From SIG440 sp045592585 (GTDB lineage: Bacteria; Bacillota; Clostridia; Monoglobales; Monoglobaceae): a stretch of 9,334 nt of DNA. Where the stretch lies: assembly GCA_045592585.1 (NCBI GenBank), contig JAZNVB010000060.1:1-9334 (forward strand), read 5' to 3'. Made by a program: the position numbers and the translations under genes. The notes below the pieces were generated by a model. That model was not told where the DNA came from. It searched no databases and worked only from the letters and a program-made list of their open reading frames with translations. Below are positions 1-6,799 of this stretch, in pieces (within the stretch, counting starts at the first letter, position 1; the number at the start of each line of letters is the position of its first letter).

Positions 1-699
1 CAAACTCCAATCGTCATAGTCGGGGGCTCTGCCATCGTGCCTTTTGCCCGATGCCAGCACATCTCCGATTTGCATAAGGAACACAGCGCCCTTTTCCTTG
101 GTTATTGCGTGTTCCCTTTCCTTTGAAGTAAGGTCAGGGTACATATCCTCAAGCTCCTGAGTTGTCATAAAATAAACTTCTTCGGGGAGCCGTGGTTCAA
201 TCTGGGGGAACAGAGAGTTAACGTACTTTTCGGTCATTTTAAATACGTCAAAAATCTTTCTGACTGTATGTTTAAGGGTTGAGGTGGTTCTATCATCCTT
301 GGAAATAATCTTTTCCCAATCCCACTGGTCAACATATATTGAATGTATATTGTCGGTATCCTCGTCACGGCGGATTGCGTTCATATCGGTATACAGGCCC
401 TCATCAACCGAAAATCCGTATTCCTTGAGCGCATTCCTCTTCCACTTTGCAAGAGAATGAACTATCTGCAAATTTCTGCCCGTTTCAAGAACGTCAAAAG
501 AAACCGCACGTTCAACACCATTAAGGTCGTCATTAAGGCCGGTTTCGGGATCAACAAAAAGCGGTGCCGAAACACGAGTCAGTTTTAGTTCTCTTGCGAG
601 GTTTGTTTCAAAATAATCTTTTGTAGCTTTTATTGCCACCTGGGTATCAATAAGATTTAAAAGTGAACGGTACCCTCGGGGCTTTATTACCTCTGCCAT
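1..699 (-). CDS. asnA: Aspartate--ammonia ligase AsnA (3' end outside the window)
   Basis: Ammonia-dependent asparagine synthetase, which makes asparagine from aspartate, ammonia and ATP in the cytoplasm. The visible part is 233 residues from the ATG at 699; the family is about 330 residues (E. coli AsnA), so roughly the last 100 lie beyond position 1. I translated it by hand. It carries family blocks throughout: LNLIDTQVAIKATKDYF (14-30), TRVSAPLFVDPETGLNDDL (41-59), HSLAKWKR (81-88), GLYTDMNAIRRDED (101-114), HSIYVDQWDWE (119-129) and RAPDYDDW (224-231). These match the class-II aminoacyl-tRNA-synthetase-like fold of AsnA, not the glutamine-dependent AsnB. No frameshift is seen. An AGAAAGG Shine-Dalgarno lies at 712-718, with a rather long 12-base spacer. 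The gene is transcribed away from the DUF1540 gene. I see no T-box or other leader in the short upstream region. Confidence 0.96.
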   Translation of the reverse strand, partial: MAEVIKPRGYRSLLNLIDTQVAIKATKDYFETNLARELKLTRVSAPLFVDPETGLNDDLNGVERAVSFDVLETGRNLQIVHSLAKWKRNALKEYGFSVDEGLYTDMNAIRRDEDTDNIHSIYVDQWDWEKIISKDDRTTSTLKHTVRKIFDVFKMTEKYVNSLFPQIEPRLPEEVYFMTTQELEDMYPDLTSKEREHAITKEKGAVFLMQIGDVLASGKRHDGRAPDYDDWSL

Positions 700-740
700 T
701 TTTTATCATAGCCTTTCTGTAATAATTTTATCAAAGATTT

Positions 741-769
741 ATTTTACCATTTTATTTCAAAAAAAGCAA
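741..769 (-). promoter_or_regulatory. Candidate sigma-A promoter for asnA
   Basis: On the minus strand, TTGCTT (764-769) is followed by a 17-base spacer and TAAAAT (741-746). The -10 is preceded by TGG, so it has the TGn extended form. The -35 matches the consensus at only three positions. The predicted start near 734 leaves a leader of about 35 bases before the asnA ATG. The region is very AT-rich, so chance matches are common. Confidence 0.4.
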
Positions 770-853
770 TAGTAAAACCTTAATTTTTCTGTATTTTAAT
801 AATTATTTTTGTTCATAATAAGAATGTAAAAACAATTCAGGAGGTGAAACAAT

Positions 854-1009
854 ATGACAAACAGCGGTGTTAGCTGTAACGTATGCGAATGTATGTACCA
901 CAAGGAAGACAATCTGTGCAGCCTTGACAAAATTCAGGTAAGCCACGAAAAAACAAGTGCAGAATCAATCGCAATCCCTCATTTTTGTAAAAGCTACGAG
1001 AAAAAATAG
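854..1009 (+). CDS. DUF1540 domain protein, 51 residues
   Basis: A small, cysteine-rich cytoplasmic protein. The cysteine and hydrophobic pattern C8-x-V-x-x-C13-x-Y...C22...I-x-V...C45 fits DUF1540, a short domain common in Clostridia and Bacilli, often in single or tandem copies. The four spaced cysteines suggest metal binding, but the family's role is not known to me and I assign none. An additional cysteine (C11) sits between the first two. The start is set by a strong AGGAGGTGA Shine-Dalgarno (839-847) with a short spacer to the ATG. It stands alone, divergent from asnA and convergent with the rseP operon. The -10-like CATAAT near 815 lacks a convincing -35. The stop codon lies within a terminator-like hairpin. 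It is real by RBS, family pattern and clean ending, despite its length. Confidence 0.85.
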   Translation: MTNSGVSCNVCECMYHKEDNLCSLDKIQVSHEKTSAESIAIPHFCKSYEKK

Positions 1010-1025
1010 CCCTGAGCCATTTTTT
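1001..1025. terminator. Bidirectional terminator between DUF1540 gene and rseP operon
   Basis: AAAAAAT-A-GC, loop CCTGA, GC-C-ATTTTTT forms a hairpin whose arms are the T-tracts themselves, giving six T residues on either strand. Read on plus there is one A/C mismatch. Read on minus the same position is a G-U wobble, so the stem is continuous and better suited to ending the rseP operon. It overlaps the last codons and the stop of the DUF1540 gene. The stem is AT-heavy, so efficiency is uncertain. Confidence 0.5.
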
Positions 1026-1053
1026 ACGTTCTGAAATCCTCAACTTTTCAGGC

Positions 1054-1094
1054 AAGCGGCAGATACTTCCCTTTTGGAGAGGCATCTGCCGCTT
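1054..1094. terminator. Strong hairpin just past rseP, possible terminator or 3' stabiliser
   Basis: An 11-bp perfect stem is formed by AAGCGGCAGAT (1054-1064) and ATCTGCCGCTT (1084-1094). Its 19-base loop can pair further (TCC with GGA). On plus it is followed by TTTAATTA, a weak T-tract. On minus it lies 11 bases after the rseP stop but is not followed by T residues. It may end plus-strand read-through or protect the 3' end of the operon mRNA ahead of the terminator at 1001-1025. Confidence 0.5.
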
Positions 1095-1105
1095 TAATTA
1101 CTCCA

Positions 1106-2152
1106 CTAACCGCCTGTAATCATTCTCACAATATCATTCCATGTTGCAAAAATCATCAGTCCAAACAAAAGTATCAGCCCCACAAAATGGACTACCCCTT
1201 CCTTCTCGGGAGGAATGGGCTTTCTACGTATTGCCTCTATTATCACAAACAGTATTCTTCCGCCGTCAAGGGCTGGAATAGGCAAAAGATTCATAATTCC
1301 GATATTAACCGAGATAAACGCGCCCAGGAACAAAAGGTTTATAAAACCAGCCATTCCACCTTGCTGGGCAGTTTCGTTCATTACGCCAACCACACCAACA
1401 GGACCCGAAATTTCATTTACCCCTACCTGACCGCTTATCATCATGCCAAGGGATACATAAACCATCTTGCCCATCCATATGGTCTGGCAAAATGATTCCC
1501 GGACCACGTTAAATATATTGGGTTTTTCAGTTTTTATTGTTACACCCACCAGATATGCAGGTGTTCCGTCGGAATATTCTGCAACATAGGGTTTAAAGGG
1601 CATAATGATTTTTTCACCGTTACGGACAAAAGCAATCTCGCCCTCTGCACCGCCTGATTGTTGCATTGCAAAATCTATGTCCTTTTTTATATTGACTTTC
1701 TGACCATTGAGTGCAACAATTCTGTCGCCTGGCTGCAAAAATTCAGCAGCGGGTGCCTCCGGCACAACCTCCGCAACCACCGTAGAGGGAATTCCGCTTT
1801 CAGAGTAAAAAAGTCCCACAAAGGCTGTACAAATTATAAAACCAAGCAAAACGTTCATTGCCGCCCCAGCCGCAAGAATAATCAGTCTTGCATACCAGGG
1901 CTTGCGTGAAAATGAGCCTTCGTCATCACTTGCCTGGTCTTCGCCCTCCATATTGCAAAAACCGCCTACGGGGATTGCCCGCAGAGAATACCTTGTTTCA
2001 CCCTTCCTCCACGAAAGAAGCTTGGGGCCCATGCCCAAAGCAAATTCGTGAACCTTTACACCAAATATTCTTGCGGTTATAAAATGTCCGAACTCGTGAA
2101 CAAATATTATCAGTGAGAAAAACAGTATTGCAAATATAATCGTCCAAATCAT
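1106..2152 (-). CDS. rseP: Site-2 intramembrane zinc protease RseP/RasP
   Basis: Membrane-embedded metalloprotease that cleaves transmembrane segments of anti-sigma factors and leftover signal peptides (RseP in E. coli, RasP/YluC in Bacillus). It has 348 residues, within the usual range. The zinc motif HEFGH lies at 19-23 inside the first membrane segment. A second membrane segment covers about 90-115, with the conserved AAGAAMNVLLG stretch. One PDZ domain spans roughly 125-205 (VVPEAPAAEFLQPGDRIVALNG). The second active-site motif NLLPIPALDGGR (288-299) supplies the third zinc ligand, Asp296, and is followed by a final membrane helix at about 322-338. All catalytic residues are present. The ATG overlaps the dxr stop by four bases (ATGA), indicating translational coupling. 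It is the last gene of the operon. Its substrates here cannot be read from the window. Confidence 0.96.
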   Translation of the reverse strand: MIWTIIFAILFFSLIIFVHEFGHFITARIFGVKVHEFALGMGPKLLSWRKGETRYSLRAIPVGGFCNMEGEDQASDDEGSFSRKPWYARLIILAAGAAMNVLLGFIICTAFVGLFYSESGIPSTVVAEVVPEAPAAEFLQPGDRIVALNGQKVNIKKDIDFAMQQSGGAEGEIAFVRNGEKIIMPFKPYVAEYSDGTPAYLVGVTIKTEKPNIFNVVRESFCQTIWMGKMVYVSLGMMISGQVGVNEISGPVGVVGVMNETAQQGGMAGFINLLFLGAFISVNIGIMNLLPIPALDGGRILFVIIEAIRRKPIPPEKEGVVHFVGLILLFGLMIFATWNDIVRMITGG

Positions 2153-3291
2153 ATTTTATGCTCCATTCTGACAGATTTGTCAACCTCTATTATGTCCTCA
2201 ATCGTTGGATTTAATTTATTCTGATAGCAACATATAACCTTTTCAACATATCCGGCAATATCCAGAAAGCCGATTTTATCCTGTAAAAATGCTTCCACTG
2301 CCACTTCGTTTGCGGCATTAAGAACAGTTGGCATAATTCCACCGTCCTTTCCCGCCTTCTTTGCAAGGGCAAGGCAACGGAAAGTATCTTCATCCGGTTC
2401 AAAAAATGTCATTTTCCCGATTTCCGCAAAGGACACCGATTTATCGGGGGACGGCAACCTTTGGGGATAGGTAAACGCATACTGTATTGGATGCTTCATT
2501 GAAGGCAGACTAAGTTGTGCAATAACGCTTTTGTCAACAAATTCCACCATGGAATGAATGATACTCTCCCGGTGAACAACAACCTCAATGTTATCAAAAT
2601 CTACATTAAAAAGCCACTTTGCCTCAATTATCTCAAGACCTTTGTTCATAAGGGTGGCACTATCAATTGTAATCTTTGCGCCCATTGACCAATTGGGGTG
2701 TTTAAGCGCCTGTTCTTTTTTTATATCTTTCAATTCATCACGGGTTTTGCCAAAAAAAGGACCCCCTGACGCAGTAAGCAATATCTTGTTAATCTCGCTG
2801 TGTTTTCCGCCGTGCAGCGACTGAAATATTGCAGAATGTTCGCTGTCAACGGGGAGTAACCGCACACCATGCTTTTTTACGGCGTCGGTAAACAACGCAC
2901 CTGCAGTCACCAAAGTTTCCTTGTTGGCAAGAGCAATATCCTTGCCTGCCTCTATCGCCTTCATTGTGGGAACAAGCCCCGCAAACCCAACAATAGCTGA
3001 TAAAACCATATCAACGCCGTCGGCTGTTGAGGCTGCACAAAGACCTTCTTCACCACACAAAACTGTGGTGTTTGTGTCAGCAAGTCGCACCTTTAAATCG
3101 CTATACTTTTCTGAGTCGGCCACAACTGTCAACTCTGGTTTGTATTTCCTGGTCTGTTCTTCAAGAAGAGAAGTGTTTGAATTCCCCGATATAGCCTTAA
3201 CAGAAATATCCTTTGTTCCCTTTAAATCGTCAACCACCTGAAGTGCCTGAGTTCCGATTGAGCCTGTTGACCCTAATATTGATATATTCAT
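2149..3291 (-). CDS. dxr: 1-deoxy-D-xylulose-5-phosphate reductoisomerase
   Basis: Cytoplasmic enzyme (Dxr/IspC) that converts DXP to 2-C-methyl-D-erythritol 4-phosphate with NADPH, the committed step of the MEP isoprenoid pathway. It has 380 residues, a normal length. The NADPH-binding GSTGSIG is at 7-13 and LANKETLV at 121-128. The metal-binding PVDSEH is at 147-152 (Asp149, Glu151), with the third ligand Glu220 in MNKGLE. TASGGPF lies at 173-179 and the substrate-closing loop HPNWSMGAKITIDSATLMN at 198-216. All active-site residues are intact. It starts 21 bases after cdsA, with a GGAAAGG site upstream (spacer about 12), and overlaps rseP by four bases. The isoprenoid precursors it supplies are used by UppS, encoded two genes upstream. 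Confidence 0.98.
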   Translation of the reverse strand: MNISILGSTGSIGTQALQVVDDLKGTKDISVKAISGNSNTSLLEEQTRKYKPELTVVADSEKYSDLKVRLADTNTTVLCGEEGLCAASTADGVDMVLSAIVGFAGLVPTMKAIEAGKDIALANKETLVTAGALFTDAVKKHGVRLLPVDSEHSAIFQSLHGGKHSEINKILLTASGGPFFGKTRDELKDIKKEQALKHPNWSMGAKITIDSATLMNKGLEIIEAKWLFNVDFDNIEVVVHRESIIHSMVEFVDKSVIAQLSLPSMKHPIQYAFTYPQRLPSPDKSVSFAEIGKMTFFEPDEDTFRCLALAKKAGKDGGIMPTVLNAANEVAVEAFLQDKIGFLDIAGYVEKVICCYQNKLNPTIEDIIEVDKSVRMEHKI

Positions 3292-3312
3292 AAAAGACCG
3301 AAACCTTTCCGA

Positions 3313-4119
3313 TTATTTAAAAATCCCCACGTTTATTATATAGATATATACCAAGGGTGCAATCATAATTACACTGTCAAGTCTGTCTAAAACTCCGCCG
3401 TGACCGGGGAACAGGCTTCCATAATCCTTGATGCCAAATTTGCGTTTGATTATTGATGCCGAAAGGTCACCAATTTGCGAAATAATTGACATAGCCAAAC
3501 CTAAAACGGCAAGGCTTGAGTAATTTACGCCAAGGCTCCACACCTTTTCCATCAGCAATCCGTAAAGCATACACACCGCCATACAGCCTAAAATTCCGCC
3601 TATTGAGCCCTCAATTGTCTTCTTTGGACTGATTTCAGGACACAGCTTGTGTCTTCCTAAAAACACTCCTGCAAAATACGCACAGGTATCTGTAAGAAAT
3701 GCGCCAATAAACGGAACCCATATCAATATTCTGCCATGCTCAAGCTCTCTTATATACAAAAGGTTTGTTAAGAAGTACGGAATATAAACCACGCTGAATA
3801 TCACCATTGCGGCATCTGTTACCGAAACGGTTTTGTGCTGTGCAAGCATAATAACAAACAGCAAAAACATAAACAAATAAACAAACAGAGCATAAAGCTG
3901 AGGATTTACAAAGCTTCTCATAAGAGGTACGGCAACTGCCGCAAGATATCCCAAAATACATAGCCACTTTTTATCCTTTAAACCCGTAGCCTTATAAAAC
4001 TCATACATACCCACCGCTGAAACAATAACAATGGCCCCTGCAATAACAGTGCTTGGTGACAGCAGCACCAAAACAAGCAACGGAATAAGAATAAGTGCTG
4101 TTAAAATTCTTGTCTTCAT
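3313..4119 (-). CDS. cdsA: Phosphatidate cytidylyltransferase (CDP-diglyceride synthase)
   Basis: Integral membrane enzyme that makes CDP-diacylglycerol from phosphatidic acid and CTP, the branch point for all phospholipids. It has 268 residues, typical for the family. The sequence is hydrophobic throughout, with about seven to eight likely membrane segments (for example 5-36, 53-69, 76-93, 105-122, 132-154, 171-190, 202-217, 249-264). The C-terminal family signature is complete: GDLSASIIKRKFG (217-229), KDYGSLFPGHGG (231-242), then VLDRLDS (243-249), with the conserved Asp and Lys-Asp residues present. A conserved DTCAYFAG...KKTIEGSIGG block lies at 144-175. The start is fixed by GGAGG six to seven bases before the ATG. 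It lies 62 bases beyond uppS; that gap contains an intrinsic terminator, unlike the tight junctions elsewhere in the operon. Confidence 0.97.
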   Translation of the reverse strand: MKTRILTALILIPLLVLVLLSPSTVIAGAIVIVSAVGMYEFYKATGLKDKKWLCILGYLAAVAVPLMRSFVNPQLYALFVYLFMFLLFVIMLAQHKTVSVTDAAMVIFSVVYIPYFLTNLLYIRELEHGRILIWVPFIGAFLTDTCAYFAGVFLGRHKLCPEISPKKTIEGSIGGILGCMAVCMLYGLLMEKVWSLGVNYSSLAVLGLAMSIISQIGDLSASIIKRKFGIKDYGSLFPGHGGVLDRLDSVIMIAPLVYIYIINVGIFK

Positions 4120-4140
4120 AGAATATCCTCCATATTTATC

Positions 4141-4173
4141 ATTCGCAAAAACGGGCGGATAGCATCCGCCCGT
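4141..4173 (-). terminator. Intrinsic terminator inside the operon, between uppS and cdsA
   Basis: On the minus strand, ACGGGCGGAT, loop GCT, ATCCGCCCGT makes a perfect 10-bp, mostly GC stem (4151-4173) followed at once by TTTT, giving five T residues with the last stem base. The hairpin begins 8 bases after the uppS stop, and cdsA begins 31 bases beyond it. The geometry is that of a textbook Rho-independent terminator. Since cdsA, dxr and rseP lie downstream with no room for a clear promoter, partial termination is the likely effect. Confidence 0.75.
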
Positions 4174-4181
4174 TAAAATTC

Positions 4182-4922
4182 CTAAACCTTACCAAAACGT
4201 CTGTTGCGTTTTTGATAGTCAAGGATAGCCTGATACATATCTTTTTCGGAAAAATCAGGCCAGTTGATATTGCTGAACCAAAATTCTGCATATGCTGCCT
4301 GCCAAAGCAGGAAATTTGAAAGACGATATTCTCCGCTGGGTCTTATAATCAAATCAACCTCAGGAAGACCTCCTGTATACATCAATTCGTTCAGATCTTT
4401 TTCAGAAACGTCCCTCAATGTTCTTTTGCCTTTAGCAATTTTATCAGCAAGCGCCTTTGCCGCATCGGTTATCTCTGCTCTGCCGCCATAGTTAAGGGCA
4501 ACATTGAGCATCAGCCCGGTGTTTTTGGATGTATATTCCTCGGCATGGTCAATCGCCGCGTTTATCTTGTCGGATAAGGCACTGCGGTCGCCAATAACCT
4601 TAAGAATAACATTTGTTCCGCCAAACTGCTCCTCCACCTGTTGCAGATAGTTGTAAAGCAAATCCATCAAAGCATCAACCTCTGCTTTGGGTCGGTTCCA
4701 GTTCTCTGTAGAAAAGGCGTAAGCAGTAATACATTTTACACCGATTTTATCGCAATATTTAACAATTTTTTTCAGTGTTTCTGCCCCTGCACGGTGGCCG
4801 GCACTACGTGGAAGACCTTTTGACTTTGCCCATCTGCCGTTTCCGTCCATAATAATCCCTATATGCTGAGGAATATTATTGGGGTCAAGAGCTTCAACAC
4901 TCTTCTTTTTTTTGAAAAACAT
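4182..4922 (-). CDS. uppS: Isoprenyl transferase / undecaprenyl diphosphate synthase
   Basis: cis-Prenyltransferase that condenses isopentenyl diphosphate units onto farnesyl diphosphate to give the C55 lipid carrier of wall synthesis. It has 246 residues, the expected size. The catalytic Asp26 lies in GIIMDGNGRWA (22-32), followed by GLPRSAGHRAG (36-46) and AFSTENW (69-75). The C-terminal RPSGEYRLSNFLLWQAAYAE (194-213) holds the diphosphate-binding arginines and the Mg-binding glutamate. The Pro in RPSGE replaces the Thr of the E. coli type; I regard this as a normal variant. A lysine cluster (MFFKKKKS) begins the protein and may favour contact with the membrane. It lies only 6 bases after frr, and its GAGG Shine-Dalgarno overlaps the end of frr, which suggests coupled translation. 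A terminator follows it. Confidence 0.97.
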   Translation of the reverse strand: MFFKKKKSVEALDPNNIPQHIGIIMDGNGRWAKSKGLPRSAGHRAGAETLKKIVKYCDKIGVKCITAYAFSTENWNRPKAEVDALMDLLYNYLQQVEEQFGGTNVILKVIGDRSALSDKINAAIDHAEEYTSKNTGLMLNVALNYGGRAEITDAAKALADKIAKGKRTLRDVSEKDLNELMYTGGLPEVDLIIRPSGEYRLSNFLLWQAAYAEFWFSNINWPDFSEKDMYQAILDYQKRNRRFGKV

Positions 4923-4928
4923 ATAGGT

Positions 4929-5471
4929 TTAAACCTCTAAAATCTCTTTTTCTTTTGCAGCAACAACCGTATCAATCTGTGCTACAAATTTATCTGTCAG
5001 CTTTTGAATCTGGGTTTCAAGATTCTTCAGGTCATCCTCGGTAATCTCTCCGTCCTTCTTCTGCTTTTTAAAGCCTTCAAGCGCATCACGGCGAACATTG
5101 CGCACAGCAACCTTACATTCCTCACCGCGTTTTGAAATGCCTTTAACAAGTTCCTTTCTTCTTTCCTCGGTAAGGGGTGGGAAGTTAAGGCGGATTGTCT
5201 TACCATCGTTATTGGGCGTGATGCCAACATCCGACTTAAGAATTGCTTTTTCAATTTCGCCCAGAATTGATGCGTCCCATGGCTGAATGGTTATTGTTCT
5301 TGGTTCGGGAACCGCAATTGTACCCACCTGCTGCACAGGTGTTGCAACACCGTAATATTCAACTGTTACCTTATCCAGAATTGCAGGGTTTGCACGTCCT
5401 GCACGGATTGCCGCCAAATCTGACTGAAGAACAGCTATTGCTTTTTCCATTTTACTTTCTGCATTTTTCAT
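4929..5471 (-). CDS. frr: Ribosome recycling factor
   Basis: Cytoplasmic factor that, with EF-G, splits post-termination ribosomes so that they can re-initiate. It has 180 residues, about five fewer than the usual 185; the difference is at the extreme N-terminus. No start codon occurs in frame in the short gap upstream, and AAAGGAAA precedes the ATG with a 9-base spacer, so this start is accepted. Family blocks are present: IRAGRANPAILDKVTVEYYG (22-41), PEPRTITIQPWD (55-66), PNNDGKTIRLNFPPLTEERR (86-105), and the RNVRRDA segment (124-130) of the long helical domain. The C-terminal helix is highly charged, as expected of the L-shaped tRNA-like fold. It lies 25 bases after pyrH and 6 before uppS. 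Confidence 0.98.
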   Translation of the reverse strand: MKNAESKMEKAIAVLQSDLAAIRAGRANPAILDKVTVEYYGVATPVQQVGTIAVPEPRTITIQPWDASILGEIEKAILKSDVGITPNNDGKTIRLNFPPLTEERRKELVKGISKRGEECKVAVRNVRRDALEGFKKQKKDGEITEDDLKNLETQIQKLTDKFVAQIDTVVAAKEKEILEV

Positions 5472-5496
5472 AGAATTCAGTTTCCTTTCAAATATA

Positions 5497-6201
5497 TTAT
5501 TTTACAATCGTACCGATTTCTTCGCCCTGAATTGCCCTTTTGATATTTTCAGGGTCATTAAGGCCGAACACCAGAATGGGAATGTTGTTGTCCATACAAA
5601 GTGATGTTGCTGTTGAATCCATAACACCAAGGCCACGGTTGAGAACATCAATATAGCTGAGTTTGTCAAGCTTCACAGCATTGGGGTTTATGTTGGGGTC
5701 GCTGTCATAAACTGCATCAACCTTCTTTGCAAGAAGAATGATTTCTGCATCAATCTCGGCAGCACGAAGGGCCGCTGCTGTATCAGTTGAAAAGAAGGGA
5801 TTGCCTGTTCCGCAGGCAAATATAACAACTCTGCCCTTATCAAGATGGCGCATAGCCTTGAGTCTGATATATGGTTCTGCAATCTGACGCATTTCAATGG
5901 CCGTCTGAACACGTGCCGCAACGCCCTGCTGTTCAAGCGCATCAAGCAGTGCCAGAGAGTTAATAACTGTTGCAAGCATGCCCATATGGTCTGCACGACT
6001 TCTGTCCATGCCCTCGCCGGTTCTGCCTCTCCAGAAATTGCCGCCGCCCACAACAATAGCAATCTCGCAGCCCATCTCCGAACATTCCTTAATTTTCTCT
6101 GCAATGCTTGTGATGGTTGCGTTGTCAAGGCCAAAACCTTTTTCGCCTGCCAATGCTTCGCCACTGATTTTAAGCATCACTCTTTTGTATTTTATTGCCA
6201 T
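5497..6201 (-). CDS. pyrH: UMP kinase
   Basis: Bacterial-type uridylate kinase of the amino acid kinase fold. It phosphorylates UMP to UDP with ATP and in other bacteria is a hexamer activated by GTP and inhibited by UTP. It has 234 residues, as usual. Motifs: KISGEALAG (11-19) for phosphate binding, VVGGGNFWRGR (50-60), DRSRADHMGMLATVIN (66-81), TGNPFFSTDTAAALRA (132-147) for UMP binding, AKKVDAVYDSDP (158-169), and DSTA (195-198) near the nucleotide site. The start is marked by TTGGAGG about seven bases upstream. It follows the unknown membrane protein gene after 57 bases and precedes frr by 25. The pyrH-frr pair is one of the most conserved neighbourhoods in bacteria, though rpsB-tsf, often found just upstream, are absent here. 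Confidence 0.98.
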   Translation of the reverse strand: MAIKYKRVMLKISGEALAGEKGFGLDNATITSIAEKIKECSEMGCEIAIVVGGGNFWRGRTGEGMDRSRADHMGMLATVINSLALLDALEQQGVAARVQTAIEMRQIAEPYIRLKAMRHLDKGRVVIFACGTGNPFFSTDTAAALRAAEIDAEIILLAKKVDAVYDSDPNINPNAVKLDKLSYIDVLNRGLGVMDSTATSLCMDNNIPILVFGLNDPENIKRAIQGEEIGTIVK

Positions 6202-6258
6202 AGTTTTCCTCCAAAGAAAGATTTATTTTAGCAAAGGGCTTGGTGCCCTGATTTATAC

Positions 6259-6732
6259 TTATTCAGAAATATCTATGATTTCAATATCATTTTCAGGTTC
6301 ATAGCCACCTTCAGGGGTCACCACAGTATCAGGCAAAAATTCTTCACTCTCGGTTGTTGACTTGCCTTCATCCTCTTCTGCACCTTTGTTTGATGTGGAC
6401 TTTTCTTCATTGGGCACCGGTTTGTTTTCCTCGGAAGGTGTAGGCAAAGTTGGTATATCAGCAGGTGCCGGAGGATTGATGTTGCTCTTGTTCTTTTCCA
6501 CGGTTACGTTAAGACGTTCAATTTCTTCCTCAAGAAGCTGTATCTGAGTTTGAAGCTTCTGATTTTCGGCAACAACCTCACCATCGTCAGGCGCTGAAAC
6601 CTGAACAGGATTTATTATAAAATAAAGAGACAGGAAAAAGGATACCACAAAGAGGAATATTGTCCCAAAGATAACTCCTATTACCAATAATGTTTTTTTT
6701 GTATTTACAGACATTTGCGCTTTGCTGCTCAT
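6259..6732 (-). CDS. Unrecognised single-pass membrane protein with coiled coil and acidic tail
   Basis: 157 residues with no family I recognise. A short lysine-containing N-terminus (1-13) precedes one membrane helix (about 14-40). Next comes a leucine-zipper-like coiled coil (about 53-80; L60, I64, L67, I71, L74 and V78 give alternating 4/3 spacing). The tail (84-157) is rich in Pro, Glu, Ser and Thr, probably unstructured and strongly acidic. The positive-inside rule suggests the coiled coil and tail lie outside the membrane. A short N-terminus, one helix and an outside coiled coil recall divisome proteins of the FtsL/DivIC type, but I see no sequence match and do not claim it. GAGGAG eight bases before the first ATG supports this start over Met7. 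It is the first gene after the operon promoter and probably shares the mRNA with pyrH, 57 bases on. Confidence 0.88.
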   Translation of the reverse strand: MSSKAQMSVNTKKTLLVIGVIFGTIFLFVVSFFLSLYFIINPVQVSAPDDGEVVAENQKLQTQIQLLEEEIERLNVTVEKNKSNINPPAPADIPTLPTPSEENKPVPNEEKSTSNKGAEEDEGKSTTESEEFLPDTVVTPEGGYEPENDIEIIDISE

Positions 6733-6770
6733 GTTATAAACTCCTCTGCAAAGATAATCTTACGTTTGAA

Positions 6771-6799
6771 ATTATATCATATCTTTATCAACTATTCAA
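6771..6799 (-). promoter_or_regulatory. Promoter of the pyrH-rseP operon
   Basis: On the minus strand, TTGAAT (6794-6799), a 17-base spacer and a perfect TATAAT (6771-6776), preceded by TGA, give an extended -10 sigma-A-type promoter. Transcription would start near 6764, leaving a leader of about 32 bases that holds the Shine-Dalgarno of the first gene. No other promoter of this quality was noticed within the operon. Confidence 0.8.

Noticed and set aside
870..1085. Minus-strand open frame of 71 codons opposite the DUF1540 gene
   Set aside because: It runs through the terminator hairpins and opposite a gene with a strong RBS, and the protein has no recognisable features.
2588..3241. Antisense open frames within dxr
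   Set aside because: They are opposite an intact, strongly conserved gene and encode compositionally odd proteins without recognisable domains.
4925..4936. Perfect 12-base palindrome AGGTTTAAACCT spanning the frr stop and uppS Shine-Dalgarno region
   Set aside because: Short, and explained by the stop codon and RBS falling together. As RNA it could form only a very small stem, so no function is claimed.
5688..6231. Long open frames overlapping pyrH in other frames on both strands (up to 158 residues)
   Set aside because: pyrH is a certain gene with all motifs. The overlapping frames show no family pattern and no ribosome binding site, and reflect its codon bias.
6235..6249. Small hairpin AGGGC/GCCCT between the first operon gene and pyrH
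   Set aside because: The stem is only 5 bp and is followed by TTTG on the coding strand; too weak to call a terminator.
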